Source: Campanula takesimana (taxonomy: Eukaryota > Streptophyta > Magnoliopsida > Asterales > Campanulaceae). From it: a stretch of 64,000 bases of DNA. A program made the translations under genes and the position numbers. The stretch covers positions 293,608-357,607 of the forward strand of contig JAOWBW010001304.1 in NCBI GenBank assembly GCA_026119855.1. The letters run 5' to 3'. The notes under the pieces were generated by a model, which worked only from the letters and a program-made list of their open reading frames with translations, had not been told where the DNA came from and made no database searches. Shown here in pieces: positions 11,520 through 22,599 of the stretch; position 1 is the first letter of the stretch; each line of letters opens with the position of its first letter.

Positions 11520-11562
11520 TAAAAAAGTCCAACTTGTGAGATATGCATGGCTATATATTTAA

Positions 11563-12466
11563 GAGGTAATGACAATTTAGGGTCCAAAGTTTAGAGGTGT
11601 GTGCCAATAGGGGTCTGATGTATCAATTTAGGGTCCAAAGTTGACAACGTTAGTCAATTAAGGGTTTTTGGACTAAATTGTAAAGAAAATGCAGTTAAGT
11701 AACAGAAGCACTGAACTGACGTTTGTTTTGGATGTTCGTCTAGGCTTTGTGTCATTTCACACAACCCTTATACAGTAGAACCTAAATTGTCATTTACTCT
11801 TATTATTATTTTTTCGAATAATTTTAATTAATTTAAAAAATACTAATAAATCAAAAAAAGAAAATAAAAATTAAAGTTTTTTTTTTTGGAAACACAAAAA
11901 ATGAAGTTATAAACAAGGAAAATTATTAATAAATTTAAAAATAATTTTATGAAAAAATTAAATAATTAGAATACTAATATTAATAATGAACAATACTAAC
12001 CACCACCACAAAAAAAGTGCAATCCCCACTTTCTTCTTTTTTTAAAAAAAATAAGTGTTTTTTTTAATATAATTTTTTTACACTTTTTTCTTTTAAAAAT
12101 TATACATTTTATTTTATAGTGATTCAAAATATTTTTTTTAATTTTATTTCTTGAAAAACTATTTTAATTATTAGTTAATTTAATATAAGAAAATAAAATT
12201 TAATATTTTAAAAAAAAAATTATTATTAATTTTCTTTGTCTAAAATGACGATATAACCATCCAAATATTCAAAACAAACTCCAGTTAAGTCCACGTGCAA
12301 AACACGTTTGACTTAAGTGACTTAAGTGGATTATGTTAACAGAATCGTTAAAAAACCCTAACCTGAACACCTTTTGCAACTTTGGACCTAAATTGACAAA
12401 ATTGATACATCAGACCCCTATTGGCACACACCCCCTAAACTTTGTACCTTAAATTGTCATTTCCCC
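11563..12466. mobile_element. Non-autonomous Mutator-like element with perfect 9-bp TSD
   Basis: Flanked by TATATTTAA at 11554-11562 and 12467-12475. The termini GAGGTAATGACAATTTAGG and, inverted, GGGGAAATGACAATTTAAG begin arms of roughly 130 bp or more, which share 'ggtgtgtgccaatagg' and 'gtctgatgtatcaattt'. The 904-bp element has an AT-rich core and no transposase. A 9-bp duplication with long TIRs is typical of MULEs. Confidence 0.88.
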
Positions 12467-12625
12467 TATATTTAATGCTTTTACTCGTGGTTGAGTGTAA
12501 ATTGAGCGACACGTTGATTTAACCATTTAATGCACAATCAATGATAAGATAAATTAATTTAAAATCCTTGGTTACAATGAAGGAATTGGTTGGCATTGGC
12601 CTGTCGTTTGCATGAAAACTAAATA

Positions 12626-12860
12626 CTCCTTCCGTCCCACCAAAATGATATTCTTACTTTTTTTCATTATGTTATTACGAAAGATTTGAGAAATAATTTT
12701 AAATTGATTCAATTTTACTAATGAAAATCTAAACTTGTTATTGACACAGGTGTTTCAGATTTTCATTAAAATAATTAAATCAACCTAAGATCATTGCTCA
12801 AAGTTCCTTCGTAGTATTGTCGAAAAATAAAATACGAAGATCATTTTGGGACGGAAGGAG
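12626..12860. repeat. Stowaway-like MITE
   Basis: Starts CTCCTTCCGTCCCAC and ends TTTTGGGACGGAAGGAG, flanked by TA. About 235 bp. The interior carries the inverted pair 'acgaaagatttg' / 'ttccttcgtagtattgtcg'. Confidence 0.82.
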
Positions 12861-12931
12861 TACGTATTAATGTTCAGTCGTGAATCAGCTGATCCATAAA
12901 CTAAATGTAAATGTACTGAAGTGAGATCAAT

Positions 12932-13114
12932 AATCCCTCCGTCCCAAAATGATCTTCGCGTTTGACTATTCAAACTTTTTAAGAATATGAACTCTTTCTT
13001 GTTTCACTAGCCATGCTTTGTTTAGGCCTTTTACGCTTAAATTGTGGAAATGTGAAGAACTTTTTGGGACAAAGATAAGTGGCAAATGAGAAGATCATTT
13101 TGGGAAGGAGGAAG
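12932..13114. repeat. Stowaway MITE abutting the MLP promoter
   Basis: Left end ATCCCTCCGTCCCAAAATGA and right end 'gatcattttgggaaggagga', followed by TATTTA. It ends about 10 bp before the TATA box of the MLP copy 2 gene, so it occupies the proximal promoter. A close relative is at 26009-26187. Confidence 0.78.
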
Positions 13115-13124
13115 TATTTACTAA

Positions 13125-13131
13125 TATAAAT
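13125..13131 (+). promoter_or_regulatory. TATA box of MLP copy 2
   Basis: TATAAAT, 95 bp upstream of the ATG at 13226, with a pyrimidine-rich leader (ctcaccatcttcttcttcc) between. It sits directly next to the right end of a Stowaway MITE. Confidence 0.65.
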
Positions 13132-13225
13132 AGCATACTATCAACTAGAAATATCCTCACCATCTTCTTCTTCCATTTCTTTTTTTTTTTTCTTGAAGGA
13201 GCTAAATCTTTTAGTGTGAGAAAAC

Positions 13226-15359
13226 ATGAGTTTACTAGGAAAGAGGGTTGCCCAGATCAATATCAAGTCCAACACAGACGTGTTTCATGACCTCTGGAGG
13301 CAAAAGCCACACCATATTAAGCATGTAAGCCCTGATATTGTGCAGGATTGTAAGCTGCACGATGGTGAATTTGGAAGTGTTGGCAGTATCATCGCCTGGC
13401 ATTATTTCCATGGTAAGGCCGTCCCCTCTCCATATAATTTATAAATATGTGAATTTTAATTGTGATAACTCCCTCTGTCCCAGAATGATAGTCCTCCTAT
13501 TTTCATGGGTTTTACGAATGAACTTTGAGTAATAATTAAGGCTACTTTTAATTATTCTAATGAAAATTTTGAAATTGTTCTTGATACACCATTATAAATA
13601 CTATTAATATCAATTTTTAGATTCACATTAATATAATTATAAGTAGCATTTATAACTGCTCAAAGTTTCCTCGGAGTATATAAGTATGCACATATTTTTA
13701 CTAGACACTAACATTATCCATGGATTTTTTGGTGAGCTTGTGGGAAGAAAACTAGAACCAGTATTATTAGTTTTTCTTTTTGCGTGACGTAATGTAAGTG
13801 AGAGAGATAGTCAAGAAAGTGTAAATTTGTAGTTTACTCAATAATTGATAGTAGCACACTAATCATTTTTATTTTGTTACTAAATTTTTTTAACTCTTTG
13901 TGCATGATTCGATCGAGAAGATGAGAAATATAGGGTCGCGAAGCAGATCATTACAGAAATAGATGAGGAGAAGAAACTGATCTCGTTCAAGATGCTTGAA
14001 GGGGATCTGATGGATCTATACAAGGCGATGCAGATCACCATTCATGTTGAAACGAGCGGTGATGACAACCTGGTGACATGGACCGTTGAATATGAGAAAC
14101 TTGATGAGAGTATTCCTGACCCGGATACACTAATGGAGATGTTTATAAACCTCACTAAAGATATTGAGGCGGGACATCTCAATTTGTATGGCAAGAGGGT
14201 GGCACAGATCGATATCAAGCATGTCGCGGATGTGTTCCATGAGCTCATGAGACACAGGCCGCATGACATCAAGGACATGACCCCTATTATTCATGCTTGT
14301 AATTTGCATGATGGTGAATTTGGTCATGTGGGCTCAGTTATTTCTTGGCATTATTTTCATGGTAAGATATCACCTCTCTGAGTTTATTACTTCGTTTGTC
14401 TCAATTTAAGCTTCTTACTTACTCTCTTTTTGGGTCCGTCCCCTTATAAGATTTTTACTTTTCTTTATTTCATAAATGTCGAATAGTGAACATGAACAGT
14501 GTTTTGGACTACTTTGCCTTTATAACTTTATAAAATAAAAAAATAATCACAACTTAGGTAACCTGCTTTTAACCCACTTCATGACATACTCCCTCCGTCC
14601 TAATTTAAAGTTATTAGTTTGACTTTGCACGTAGATTAAGAAAAAGTAAATGTTGTGAGTATGAAAAGTAAAGTGAGAGAGAGAAAGTGGGTGGGGAGTT
14701 TTTGTTGTGAGAATGACAAGTAGGTCTTACTTTCCATTTTAGGTAATAAAACAAAGTAAGAACCTTAAATTGAGACAAACTAAAAAGGAAAGTAAGAACC
14801 TTAAAGCGGGACAAAGGGAGTAGTGTTTTATACTACAATTATACTATCATCCCATTATAACTGTCTACCTATTGTAAATTTGATTCTTAATAAACGTACG
14901 AAGTCAAACTAAAAAGCTTAAATTGAGACCGATAATTGGGGCAACTTTATTTATCTTGTTTTTTGTGCCAATAGCATTATTCATTATTTATCATTTTCAT
15001 TTACTGTTCTTGGTCTTCCGTTGAATTTCAAATATTCATTGCTTCATAAATAATTTGAACATGTGTGTGATACAATTCACAGATGGGAAGGATAGGATAG
15101 GCAAGGAAGTTATTACAGAAATAAATGAGGAGAAGAAACTGATCGCGTTCAAAATGATTGAAGGAGATCTCTGGAGCTGTACAAGGACATGGTGATAACA
15201 TTTCACGTCGAAACGAGTGGTGATGACGATTTGGTGACATGGACTGTCGAATATGAGAAGTTGGATGAGAGTGTTCCCGACCCAGATACACTTATGGATA
15301 TGTTCATAAGCATCACCAAAGATATCGAGTCTGAGCATCTGAAAAATAAGTTGGGTTAG
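13226..15359 (+). CDS. MLP-like protein with two fused Bet v 1 domains, copy 2 (last exon frameshifted)
   Basis: Three exons: 13226-13412, 13921-14361 and 15083-15359. Both introns are phase 1 with GTAAG donors, and the acceptor sites rejoin Gly/Asp codons. Exon 1 encodes the first half of domain 1 (GKRVAQINIKSNTDVFHD, DGEFGSVGSIIAWHYFH). Exon 2 encodes the second half of domain 1 (EGDLMDLYKAM, LVTWTVEYEKLDESIPDPD) and runs straight into the first half of domain 2 (GKRVAQIDIKHVADVFHE). Exon 3 encodes the second half of domain 2. The expected length is 301 residues, like the two-domain MLPs known from Arabidopsis. A single T is missing near 15171 compared with copy 1 (GATCTCTGG against GATCTCTTGG), which shifts the frame and gives an early stop. 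This could be a true mutation or a consensus error. The intended protein would be a cytosolic pocket-fold protein; its ligand is unknown. Confidence 0.85.
13468..13677. repeat. Stowaway-like MITE in MLP intron 1
   Basis: Starts ACTCCCTCTGTCCCAG after TA and ends 'tttcctcggag' before TA, with an AT-rich body. It lies wholly inside intron 1 (13413-13920). Confidence 0.65.
14589..14820. repeat. Stowaway MITE in MLP intron 2, absent from copy 1
   Basis: Starts CTCCCTCCGTCC and ends AGCGGGACAAAGGGAG, flanked by TA at 14587-14588 and 14821-14822. The paralogous intron at 6043-6487 lacks it, so it inserted after the MLP duplication. Confidence 0.85.
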
Positions 15360-15961
15360 AAAGCTTTTATTTAAGCGCGGGTGCATTATGTTATGCTTGA
15401 TTACAGTTCTACAGTTTGCTTGCTAATAAGTGATGGCTTCAGTATGTTTAGCCTTCCCACTTCAATGTTGCCTAATGTTTGTAATTTTTGGCTTCAGTAT
15501 GTTTAAGCCTCCCACTTCAATGTTGCCTAATGTTTGTAATTTTTTTATTTAATAGATTGAAAATGATGTGTGTCCTATTATGTATTTGACCGCCTTCGGC
15601 AACTTAATTCGTCTATAGATATCTCTTGAAATATATATATGTTGCATTTACAACAATCACTTTATTCGTTAAAAACATTTTCAGACAGCTAATTAGGAGT
15701 TTTCAGATATTTCATTCAGAAACTATATTGTTATTAAATATTCATACATCTTTTGTACATGAAAATATATCTATACATATCTACATAAAAACTAAAGTGA
15801 TGTAAGCTTTCCATCCAAAATGTATATAGGCAAAAAAAAAAAAAAAAGCTCTTTAATCGTTACAAAATTTTAGAGAATTATGAAATACCCACATTATCCT
15901 TTCTCCTTAATTGATTCTGGTATTTTATCCTATCCTTTCTCCTTAGAACTATATCTTATAT
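15360..15961. other. 3' flank of MLP copy 2
   Basis: No gene. It contains a local tandem duplication of about 70 bp ('ggcttcagtatgttta...cctaatgtttgtaattttt', two copies at about 15436-15545) and the flank shared with copy 1. Beyond about 15730 it is AT-rich with a poly-A run at 15833-15846. Confidence 0.6.
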
Positions 15962-16045
15962 ATTTACTCCCTCCATCCCTCTTATATACTCCATCCCTCC
16001 GTCCCAACACAAGTAGGACAATACCTACATCCCTCCGTCCCAGCA
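15962..16045. repeat. Clustered Stowaway-terminus fragments at the broken end of the copia element
   Basis: Three CCTCC(A/G)TCCC words occur within 80 bp (about 15967, 15995 and 16033), followed by 'acacaagtaggac'. The reading frame of the adjoining retroelement ORF degenerates exactly where these begin, so MITE debris marks the truncation of the element. Confidence 0.5.
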
Positions 16046-17626
16046 CAAGCAGCTGTATATTCCCACTGCTCCATAGTAAATCTGTTGACATTTCCAGTTT
16101 TGAAGATAATGGAAGTGCCAACCAGATGCGCAATATGCGCCAGTAAATCACCACCATCTCTAATTTCCACAGTTTTGATATGTTTTGAAGAGTAGGAATC
16201 TTAAGAAGAGAGCGCGCCATAATATTTTGAGCAGCGTCTGAATAAGAACTGATTTTGCCAGCAACACTCAAAGGGCCAGTTGTGTTGAAGTTGACAATCT
16301 TTTTGATAGTGCCAGCAGACATAGTGATTTCAACATCTTGAACAACTGCGCGTATTCGATAGCGCACCATCCATTCTACATCAGTTGAAATTTCCACAAA
16401 TTTAGCTGTGGAGAAAAATTCATCAACTATGAGCGGTGAGTAGAAAGGTTGCTCCAGAGTGAATAAGGGAAGGAGTCCAGCAAGTCTGATATATTCCATA
16501 ACATCTACACCCATGGGATCAGCAGCTAGCTCGTTTAAATCAAAGGTTCACCAGGTCTAAAATTATTGAGATCCTGAAAAAGATAAACATTGAAAGGAAT
16601 TAGTGTGAATCAGGCGCATAGAATCATAAATAAGCAAAGTGAGAACTAGGCGCATACAAAATTTTAGGCACATAAAATAATTAGGCGCAGAGAGTCATAG
16701 GCGCATAAGAGAGCACAGTGAGTCAAGACGCATGATTATAGTAGGCGCATGAAATTATGAGGCGCATAGAAATACAGGGCGCATATTTATGGTTCTATGA
16801 AATATACTAAGAAAAATTTGAACATAAAAATTTGACTAAGTATGAATTTGGGGCGCATAGAAAGTGTAGGCGCATAATGATATTAGGCGCATAAAGGATT
16901 GAGGCGCAAACACAGGTAAGCGCAAGAATCTCTTTGAGGCGCATAATATCAATGTGCGCATAATCATACTAGGCGCATGAATTCATATATAGGCGCATTA
17001 CTATGTAGAAATCTAAACTCAGTATAAAAACTCACAAACACATGCAAACATACATATGCAAGTTTTCAGAATCAAAACGTGAAAATTTTGAAAAACAAGT
17101 TTTGAAAATTATGAAACCCAAGTCAAGCAAAAATAATGAAAAACACGAAGAACATGCCTTGAGTGCTCAAAGAACACCAAGAACACCAAGAACACATAAT
17201 TCGTGAAACTTCATCAAATCAAGCATACAATATATCAAAATGAACGCACGAAGACAAGGATAACAAAAATGTAAAACAAAACAAGTAAAAATCAACAACG
17301 AATCCAATAAATGGATTCAAAGAACCGAAAAACCGAAAAGTCGAAAATGGAAAATCTTCAGATTTGCGAAATATAACGATTTGATCGTTGAAAAGTTTAG
17401 CTATTTAGACTCGAAATCATGAAACGAACATAACCTAACAAACAATTTTGAAAACGGATCACCGAAGCAAGATTAAACAAGAAAAATGGGCATTCGGTTT
17501 TTGAAAAAGTTGAAGAACACAGAGAATGACGAAAACAAAAAAAAATCAGAAATTTAAAGAGTTTTAGAGTTTAAGAATCCATACCATTTCGTCTTGTGTA
17601 GATTTCAAAGCTTTCTTAGGAGCCAT
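16046..17626 (-). pseudogene. Extra (env-position) ORF of the SIRE-like element, two exons, broken
   Basis: Exon 1 (17585-17626) encodes MAPKKALKSTQDEM and ends at a GTATGG donor. Exon 2 begins at 16573 after a TTTTTCAG acceptor. It reads DLNNFRPGEP, then after a one-base shift FDLNELAADPMGVDVMEYIR, LLPLFTLEQPFYSPLIVDEF and STDVEWMVRYRIRAVVQDVE. A second shift near 16170 moves the frame to GDLLAHIAHLVGTSIIFKTG before it stops at the truncation. The sequence resembles the poorly characterised 'putative plant transposon' domains found in extra ORFs of plant LTR elements. I cannot assign a biochemical role; no transmembrane segment is apparent in what remains. The 1-kb intron holds a dense array of the element's GGCGCA motif. 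A TATA box at 17758 suggests separate transcription. Confidence 0.6.
16612..17003 (-). repeat. GGCGCA motif array inside the intron of the extra ORF
   Basis: About 15-20 copies of (A/T)GGCGCAT or one-base variants, spaced 12-40 bp in otherwise AT-rich DNA. The spacers differ in sequence, so it is not a simple tandem repeat or a CRISPR array. Confidence 0.75.
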
Positions 17627-17757
17627 TAATGAAATTTAGAAGAAGAAAAGAGAAATATATATAGAGAAAGAGAAAGAGAAAGAGAGAGATTGAGAGAGAT
17701 AGAGAGGAGGCGGGAGTGATAGAGAGACTGGAAGAGAGAGACAGTTGGTAGGGGGTG

Positions 17758-17765
17758 TATATATA
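17758..17765 (-). promoter_or_regulatory. TATA box of the extra ORF
   Basis: TATATATA on the minus strand, 132 bp upstream of the exon 1 ATG, with a CT-rich leader ('ctctctctatc') between. One GGCGCAT word lies at about 17892 and a dense motif cluster further upstream at 18321-18512. Confidence 0.6.
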
Positions 17766-18320
17766 GGTTATGATTAAAAATTTTGCACTGATATAGAAAT
17801 AACAGGGTCAAAAATTTAAAAAGATGGGAAGTTGAAAGGATGTGCATTTATGAGGGGTTTTATGATTTCGGCTAATCATGACAGGAAGGTACGGCGCATT
17901 TATGGTGAGGTGATACAGGAAAGGACGAAAATTTATGAGGGATATTTGGATTTGAAGGGCATTAAATGCAGAATGATCTAAAGTGTCATGATGTGACATT
18001 TTGGGTAAAAGAAAAACTGCTCCACTTTCCCTTTAAGTGTATGAGCAATTTTGACTAATTTTTGCACAAACCCCAAAAACATTTATTTTGGTGTAAGTTT
18101 GGGGTGCAAGAAATATATCCCCAGAAAATAAAATTTTGAAAAACGCAAAACGAGGGAAAAATTAATTGCACAAGTACCCTTGAACAATTAATGGAATGTC
18201 AAAAGACAGAAATTCCTATAATAAATGATGGGAATTTACGTACCTGGTACTTGTGAAAAATTTAATACCTTCAATTATTGAAATAATAAGTATGGTAGCA
18301 TTGATTGAGCCGCAGAAGTT

Positions 18321-18512
18321 AATGCGCGCATGAAGGGGCGCATTACTCATCAAGGCGTGCAGAAAGATATAGATAGCATTACGTAATAGGCGCGCAGAGA
18401 TGTTTGAGCGCGCATATGCATTTGGCGCGCATTAGATACTAGGCGCGCATGAGATGCTAGGCGCGCTGGATAGTGAGGCGCGCAGGAGATGCTAGGCGCG
18501 CAGGAAGTTTCC
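18321..18512 (-). repeat. GGCGCGC motif cluster between pol and the extra ORF
   Basis: About ten copies of GGCGCGC(A/T) or GCGCGCA in 190 bp. It resembles the cluster in the LTR U3 (25534-25683) and lies upstream of the extra ORF's TATA box. Confidence 0.75.
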
Positions 18513-18603
18513 TTGAAACTTTGAAATGTTTTAACAGTTGAACCTAGTTTACTCATAACTCAACAAAATATAAAATCATTAGTATTGACAAAAAATATTG
18601 AAT

Positions 18604-21600
18604 TTAGTTGAGTTCAAGCATACCCATTTCACCTCTAAAAAACATGAACCTTTTCGCGTCAAGTGCTTTCGTTAGAATGTCGGCGATTTGATAGTCGGTT
18701 CCCACGTGTTCCAAATGAATATTTCCTTTCTCCACGTGGTCTTTGAGGAAGTGATATTTGATGTCGATGTGTTTGGTCTTGGAGTGCATGACAGCATTTT
18801 CAGAAACCGCAATTGTTGATGTATTGTCGCAGTAGATGGGACAATTTTCTTCGATGATATCATAGTCCACCAATTGCTGCTTCATCCAAAGTATTTGACA
18901 ACAACAACTTCCCGCAGCGATATATTCGGCTTCGGTTGTTGAGACAGATACAGAAGCTTGTTTCTTACTTGCCCATGACACAAGTCGATATCCGAAGAAA
19001 TGACAAGTGCCACTAGTGCTTTTCCTATCAATGGTGCACGCTGCGTAATCCGCATCTGAATAACCTACAAGTTTAAAGTTCGAATCTTTGGTGTACCAAA
19101 GTCCAAGGTTAACAGTGCCGGAGAGATATCTTATAATACGTTTCACAACAATTAAGTGTGGTTCTCTAGGGTCGGATTGATAACGAGCACAAACACAAAC
19201 ACTAAACATAATATCGGGCCTACTAGCAGTAAGATAAAGGAGTGAGCCAATCATACCTCGATAGAGCGTTTGATCAACACGTTTACCTTTTAGATCTTTG
19301 TCGAGTTTTTTGCCGGTGGCCATTGGAGTATCGTATGCTTTGGCGTTCTCAAGTCCAAACTTCTTGATTAAGTCCTTTGTGTATTTGGCTTGATTGATAA
19401 AAATGCCTTCACTCATTTGCTTGATTTGAAGCCCGAGGAAGAATGTGAATTCTCCCATCATGCTCATTTCAAACTTGCTCTTCATTAGTTTTTCAAAGCG
19501 CTTGCACAACAATTCATTAGTAGAACCAAATATAATATCATCAACATAAATTTGAACAAGTAATTTATGACCATTATGTTTGGCAATGAAAAGAGTTGTA
19601 TCGATTTTACCGCGAGTGAAGCCTTTTTCAATGAGAAACTTGGATAGTGTATCATACCATGCTCTTGGTGCTTGTTTGAGTCCATACAAAGCTTTCTGGA
19701 GTTTGTAGACATGATTTGGAAATTGAGAATCTTCAAATCCAGGTGGTTGAGCTACATAGACTTTTTCTTGGAGTTCACCATTTAGAAACGCGCTCTTCAC
19801 ATCTATTTGATATAACTTGAAGTTCTTGTGAGCGGCGTAAGCTGGAAATAATCTGATAGCTTCAAGTCTTGCTACGGGCGCAAAAGTTTCATCGTAATCA
19901 ATTCTTTCTTCTTGCCTATAGCCTTGTGCAACCAATCTTGCTTTGTTTCTCGTGATGGTTCCATTCTCATCCATCTTGTTCCTGAACACCCATTTCGTAC
20001 CAATCACTTCATGATCATTTGGTCTTGGAACTAGAGTCCAAACCTTACATCGTTCAAATTGATTGAGTTCTTCTTGCATTACAACAACCCAATTAGGATC
20101 TTGGAGCGCTTCATCAGCCTTCTTCGGTTCAATTTGAGAGATAAAAGCAGTGTAAGCATCAAAGTTTGTAGCTCTCCTTGTACGAACACCAACTTGTAGA
20201 TCACCGATGATATTAGCAATTGGGTGACCTCTAACTTCACGAATTTCAGGAGGTAAGTTAGGTTGAGTCGTAGTAACTTGAAAGTCTTCAATTGGTACAT
20301 CTTCACCAGATTCTAAATCATCAAAATTTGGGGGTTGAATTGGGGTAGAGTTGAAACTTGGGTTTACACCAGATGCAGCAGTAGAAATAGGCGCGTGAGA
20401 GGAATCATGAGGCGCATCATTGGAATGAGGCGCAATAGAGGATTCACCAGGTGCACCATTCAATGAATTAGGCGCATTTGATGTAGATGGATTTCCTTGA
20501 GTTGATAAATTCTGATGTTGAGTAGGCGCAACATGAATAGGAGCACCTGTATCATTTAGCTCAACAGAATCATCAGCAACATTTGGAGCCAAATGTGGCT
20601 CAAGGAGAGAATGTTCATCAAATGTAACATGTACAGATTCAACTATCACTAATGTAGTTCTATTAAAAACGCGAAAAGCTTTAGAGTGTTTGGCATACCC
20701 AACAAAAATACCTTCGTCGGCTTTGGCATCGAATTTACCTCTATGTTCGTTTCCATTGTAGAGGATATAACATTTGCAACCAAAGATATTGAAGAATGCA
20801 ATGTTGGGAGTTCTACCATGCCAAAGTTCATACGGAGTCTTGTTGTGATGTTTGTTGATGAGGGAACGATTTTGAGTAAAACATGCAGTGTTGATAGCTT
20901 CTTCCCAAAAGTACTTAGGCAATTTTGCTTCAGCTATCATCGTCTTTCCCGCTTCAATCAACGTCCTATTCTTTTGTTCAACAACACCATTTTGTTGAGG
21001 GACTCCGGCGGTTGAAAAGTTGTGATCTATCCCATGATCTTCACAATATCGAGCAACACCGTTGTTTTTGAATTCTGTTCCATTGTCGGATCGAACACTA
21101 ATGATGTCATCTTATTTTTGGGTTTGGAGCAGTCGAAATAAGGTAGTGAGAATATCATAACAATCATCTTTTGTAATCATCATCTCCACCCATGTATATC
21201 TTGAATAATCATCCACCACAACTAGAGTATACTTGTTTCTTCTAATACTAGCGGTGGTAACTGGTCCAAATAGATCAATGTGAAGCAGTTGCAAACATCT
21301 AGAAGTTGAAGGATTTGACTTGCTTGAAAATGGCTGCTTCGGTTCTTTGCCAAATTGACACGCGGCGCACTTTTTGTTATGATGATCAGCAACCTTGGGA
21401 AGTCCTTTGACAAGATTATTCCTGCTGAGTTTAGATAGATACTTGAAGTTCAAGTGACTTAAGCCCTTGTGCCACAGCCAACTATTTTCGCTCACAGTTT
21501 TTGCTACAAAACAAAGATTAGTACTAGAGTTCATACTATGGAAATCAATAATATAAATATTTGTCTTACGATATCCCGTGAGTAAGATAGCTCCAGTTTT

Positions 21601-22599
21601 GCCATTCTTGATAAGACATTGCGTTGAAGTAAAATGGCATTCTAATCCTTTGTCGCAGAATTGAGATATGGATAATAAGTTGTGCTTGAGACCTTCGACG
21701 AGTGAGACTCTTTCAATGCACACTTTGTCTTTCTTGAGCTTTCCATATGCTACAACTTGACCTTTGTTATTATCACCAAATGTTACGGAGGGACCTCTTT
21801 CTTCATGGACATCTTCTAATAAGGATTCATCTCCAGTCATGTGTCTTGAACACCCACTATCGAGAATCCATTCATAATTTCTAGCTTTTGAAGATCCAGC
21901 CATGAAACAAAGAACCTGAAATATAGACATTTAAGCAGGTCCCCTTTATTCATTTTGGGTCCTAGAGTTAGAAACTTTTGACAACCCACTCTTGCTTGAC
22001 CTTAGGATTTTTACGTCCTTTGGCATTGGGAGTGAATCGCAAAAGGCATTCCACGGCCTTGTGTCCTGAACAATCACAAATGGAACAATGATGAAAGCCA
22101 CCAATCACGTGAGTTTTCACAAACTCTTTACTTTTCTTAAGGATGACATTCTTCTTTGGGTCAGATGAACTAGCCTTAACAAAATCTTTCCTTTGAAATT
22201 TTGGAGCGCTTTTTCTTGGAGGGCGCATAGGGCTAGGAGGCGCACGGCGATGAGGCGCGTGGCTCTTAGGCGCATAATGAGCACTCGGAGAAGGAGCGCG
22301 CCTATTTTCAAGAATGATTTTGCTAGGAGATGGTTCATCTGTAGCTATATCTTTCCCATTAGCTTTCCCAAATTGCTTCGATGGGTAGACATAATGGAAT
22401 GTTTATCTCTTGACTTTTTCCTGTCCTTTACCCATTGAATTATAATGTTTTCCTTGGGAATTTCAAAAGTTTGCTGGTTAGTAAATTCACTATCTCTTTC
22501 AGCACAGACATCACATTTAAAGTTGTCACTAGTTGATGAGAATCCCAAGCCACTTTTATCACCACTGACTTTTTGGGACTCAAATATATTCTCCATAGT
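18604..22599 (-). pseudogene. copia pol: protease, integrase, reverse transcriptase, RNase H
   Basis: Protease motif ILDSGCSRHMTG (about 21845), then the integrase zinc region with WLWHKGLSHLN and CAACQFGK, and the core start LHIDLFGPV. An in-frame TAA at 21112-21114 interrupts the integrase; the same frame continues to PYELWHGRTPN. A long linker rich in Ala-Pro follows, then RT (GTKWVFRNKMDENG, ARLVAQGY, KSAFLNG, YVDDIIFG) and RNase H (GYSDADYAACTIDRKSTSG, KTKHIDIKYHFLKDHV), ending EMGMLELN. Upstream of the protease the reading frame changes between about 22596 and 21930, so this copy is dead. The last 785 residues are open, and RT and RNase H retain their motifs. Confidence 0.92.
20370..20560 (-). 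repeat. GGCGCA motif run inside the pol linker
   Basis: Seven GGCGCA-type words spaced 20-45 bp within coding sequence. On the minus strand each encodes an Ala-Pro pair (GAPIHVAP, NAPNSLNGAP, SIAPHSNDAP). The repetition is at the DNA level inside a hydrophilic linker. Confidence 0.7.

Noticed and set aside
15930..16045. C-terminal tail of the extra ORF (LLVLGRRDVGIVLLVLGRRD)
   Set aside because: The repeated LVLGRRD comes from CCTCCGTCCC MITE ends and not from the retroelement protein.
16612..17003. Regularly spaced short repeats looking like a CRISPR array
   Set aside because: The repeated word is only 7-8 bp, spacing varies from 12 to 40 bp, there are no cas genes, and the setting is a plant retrotransposon.
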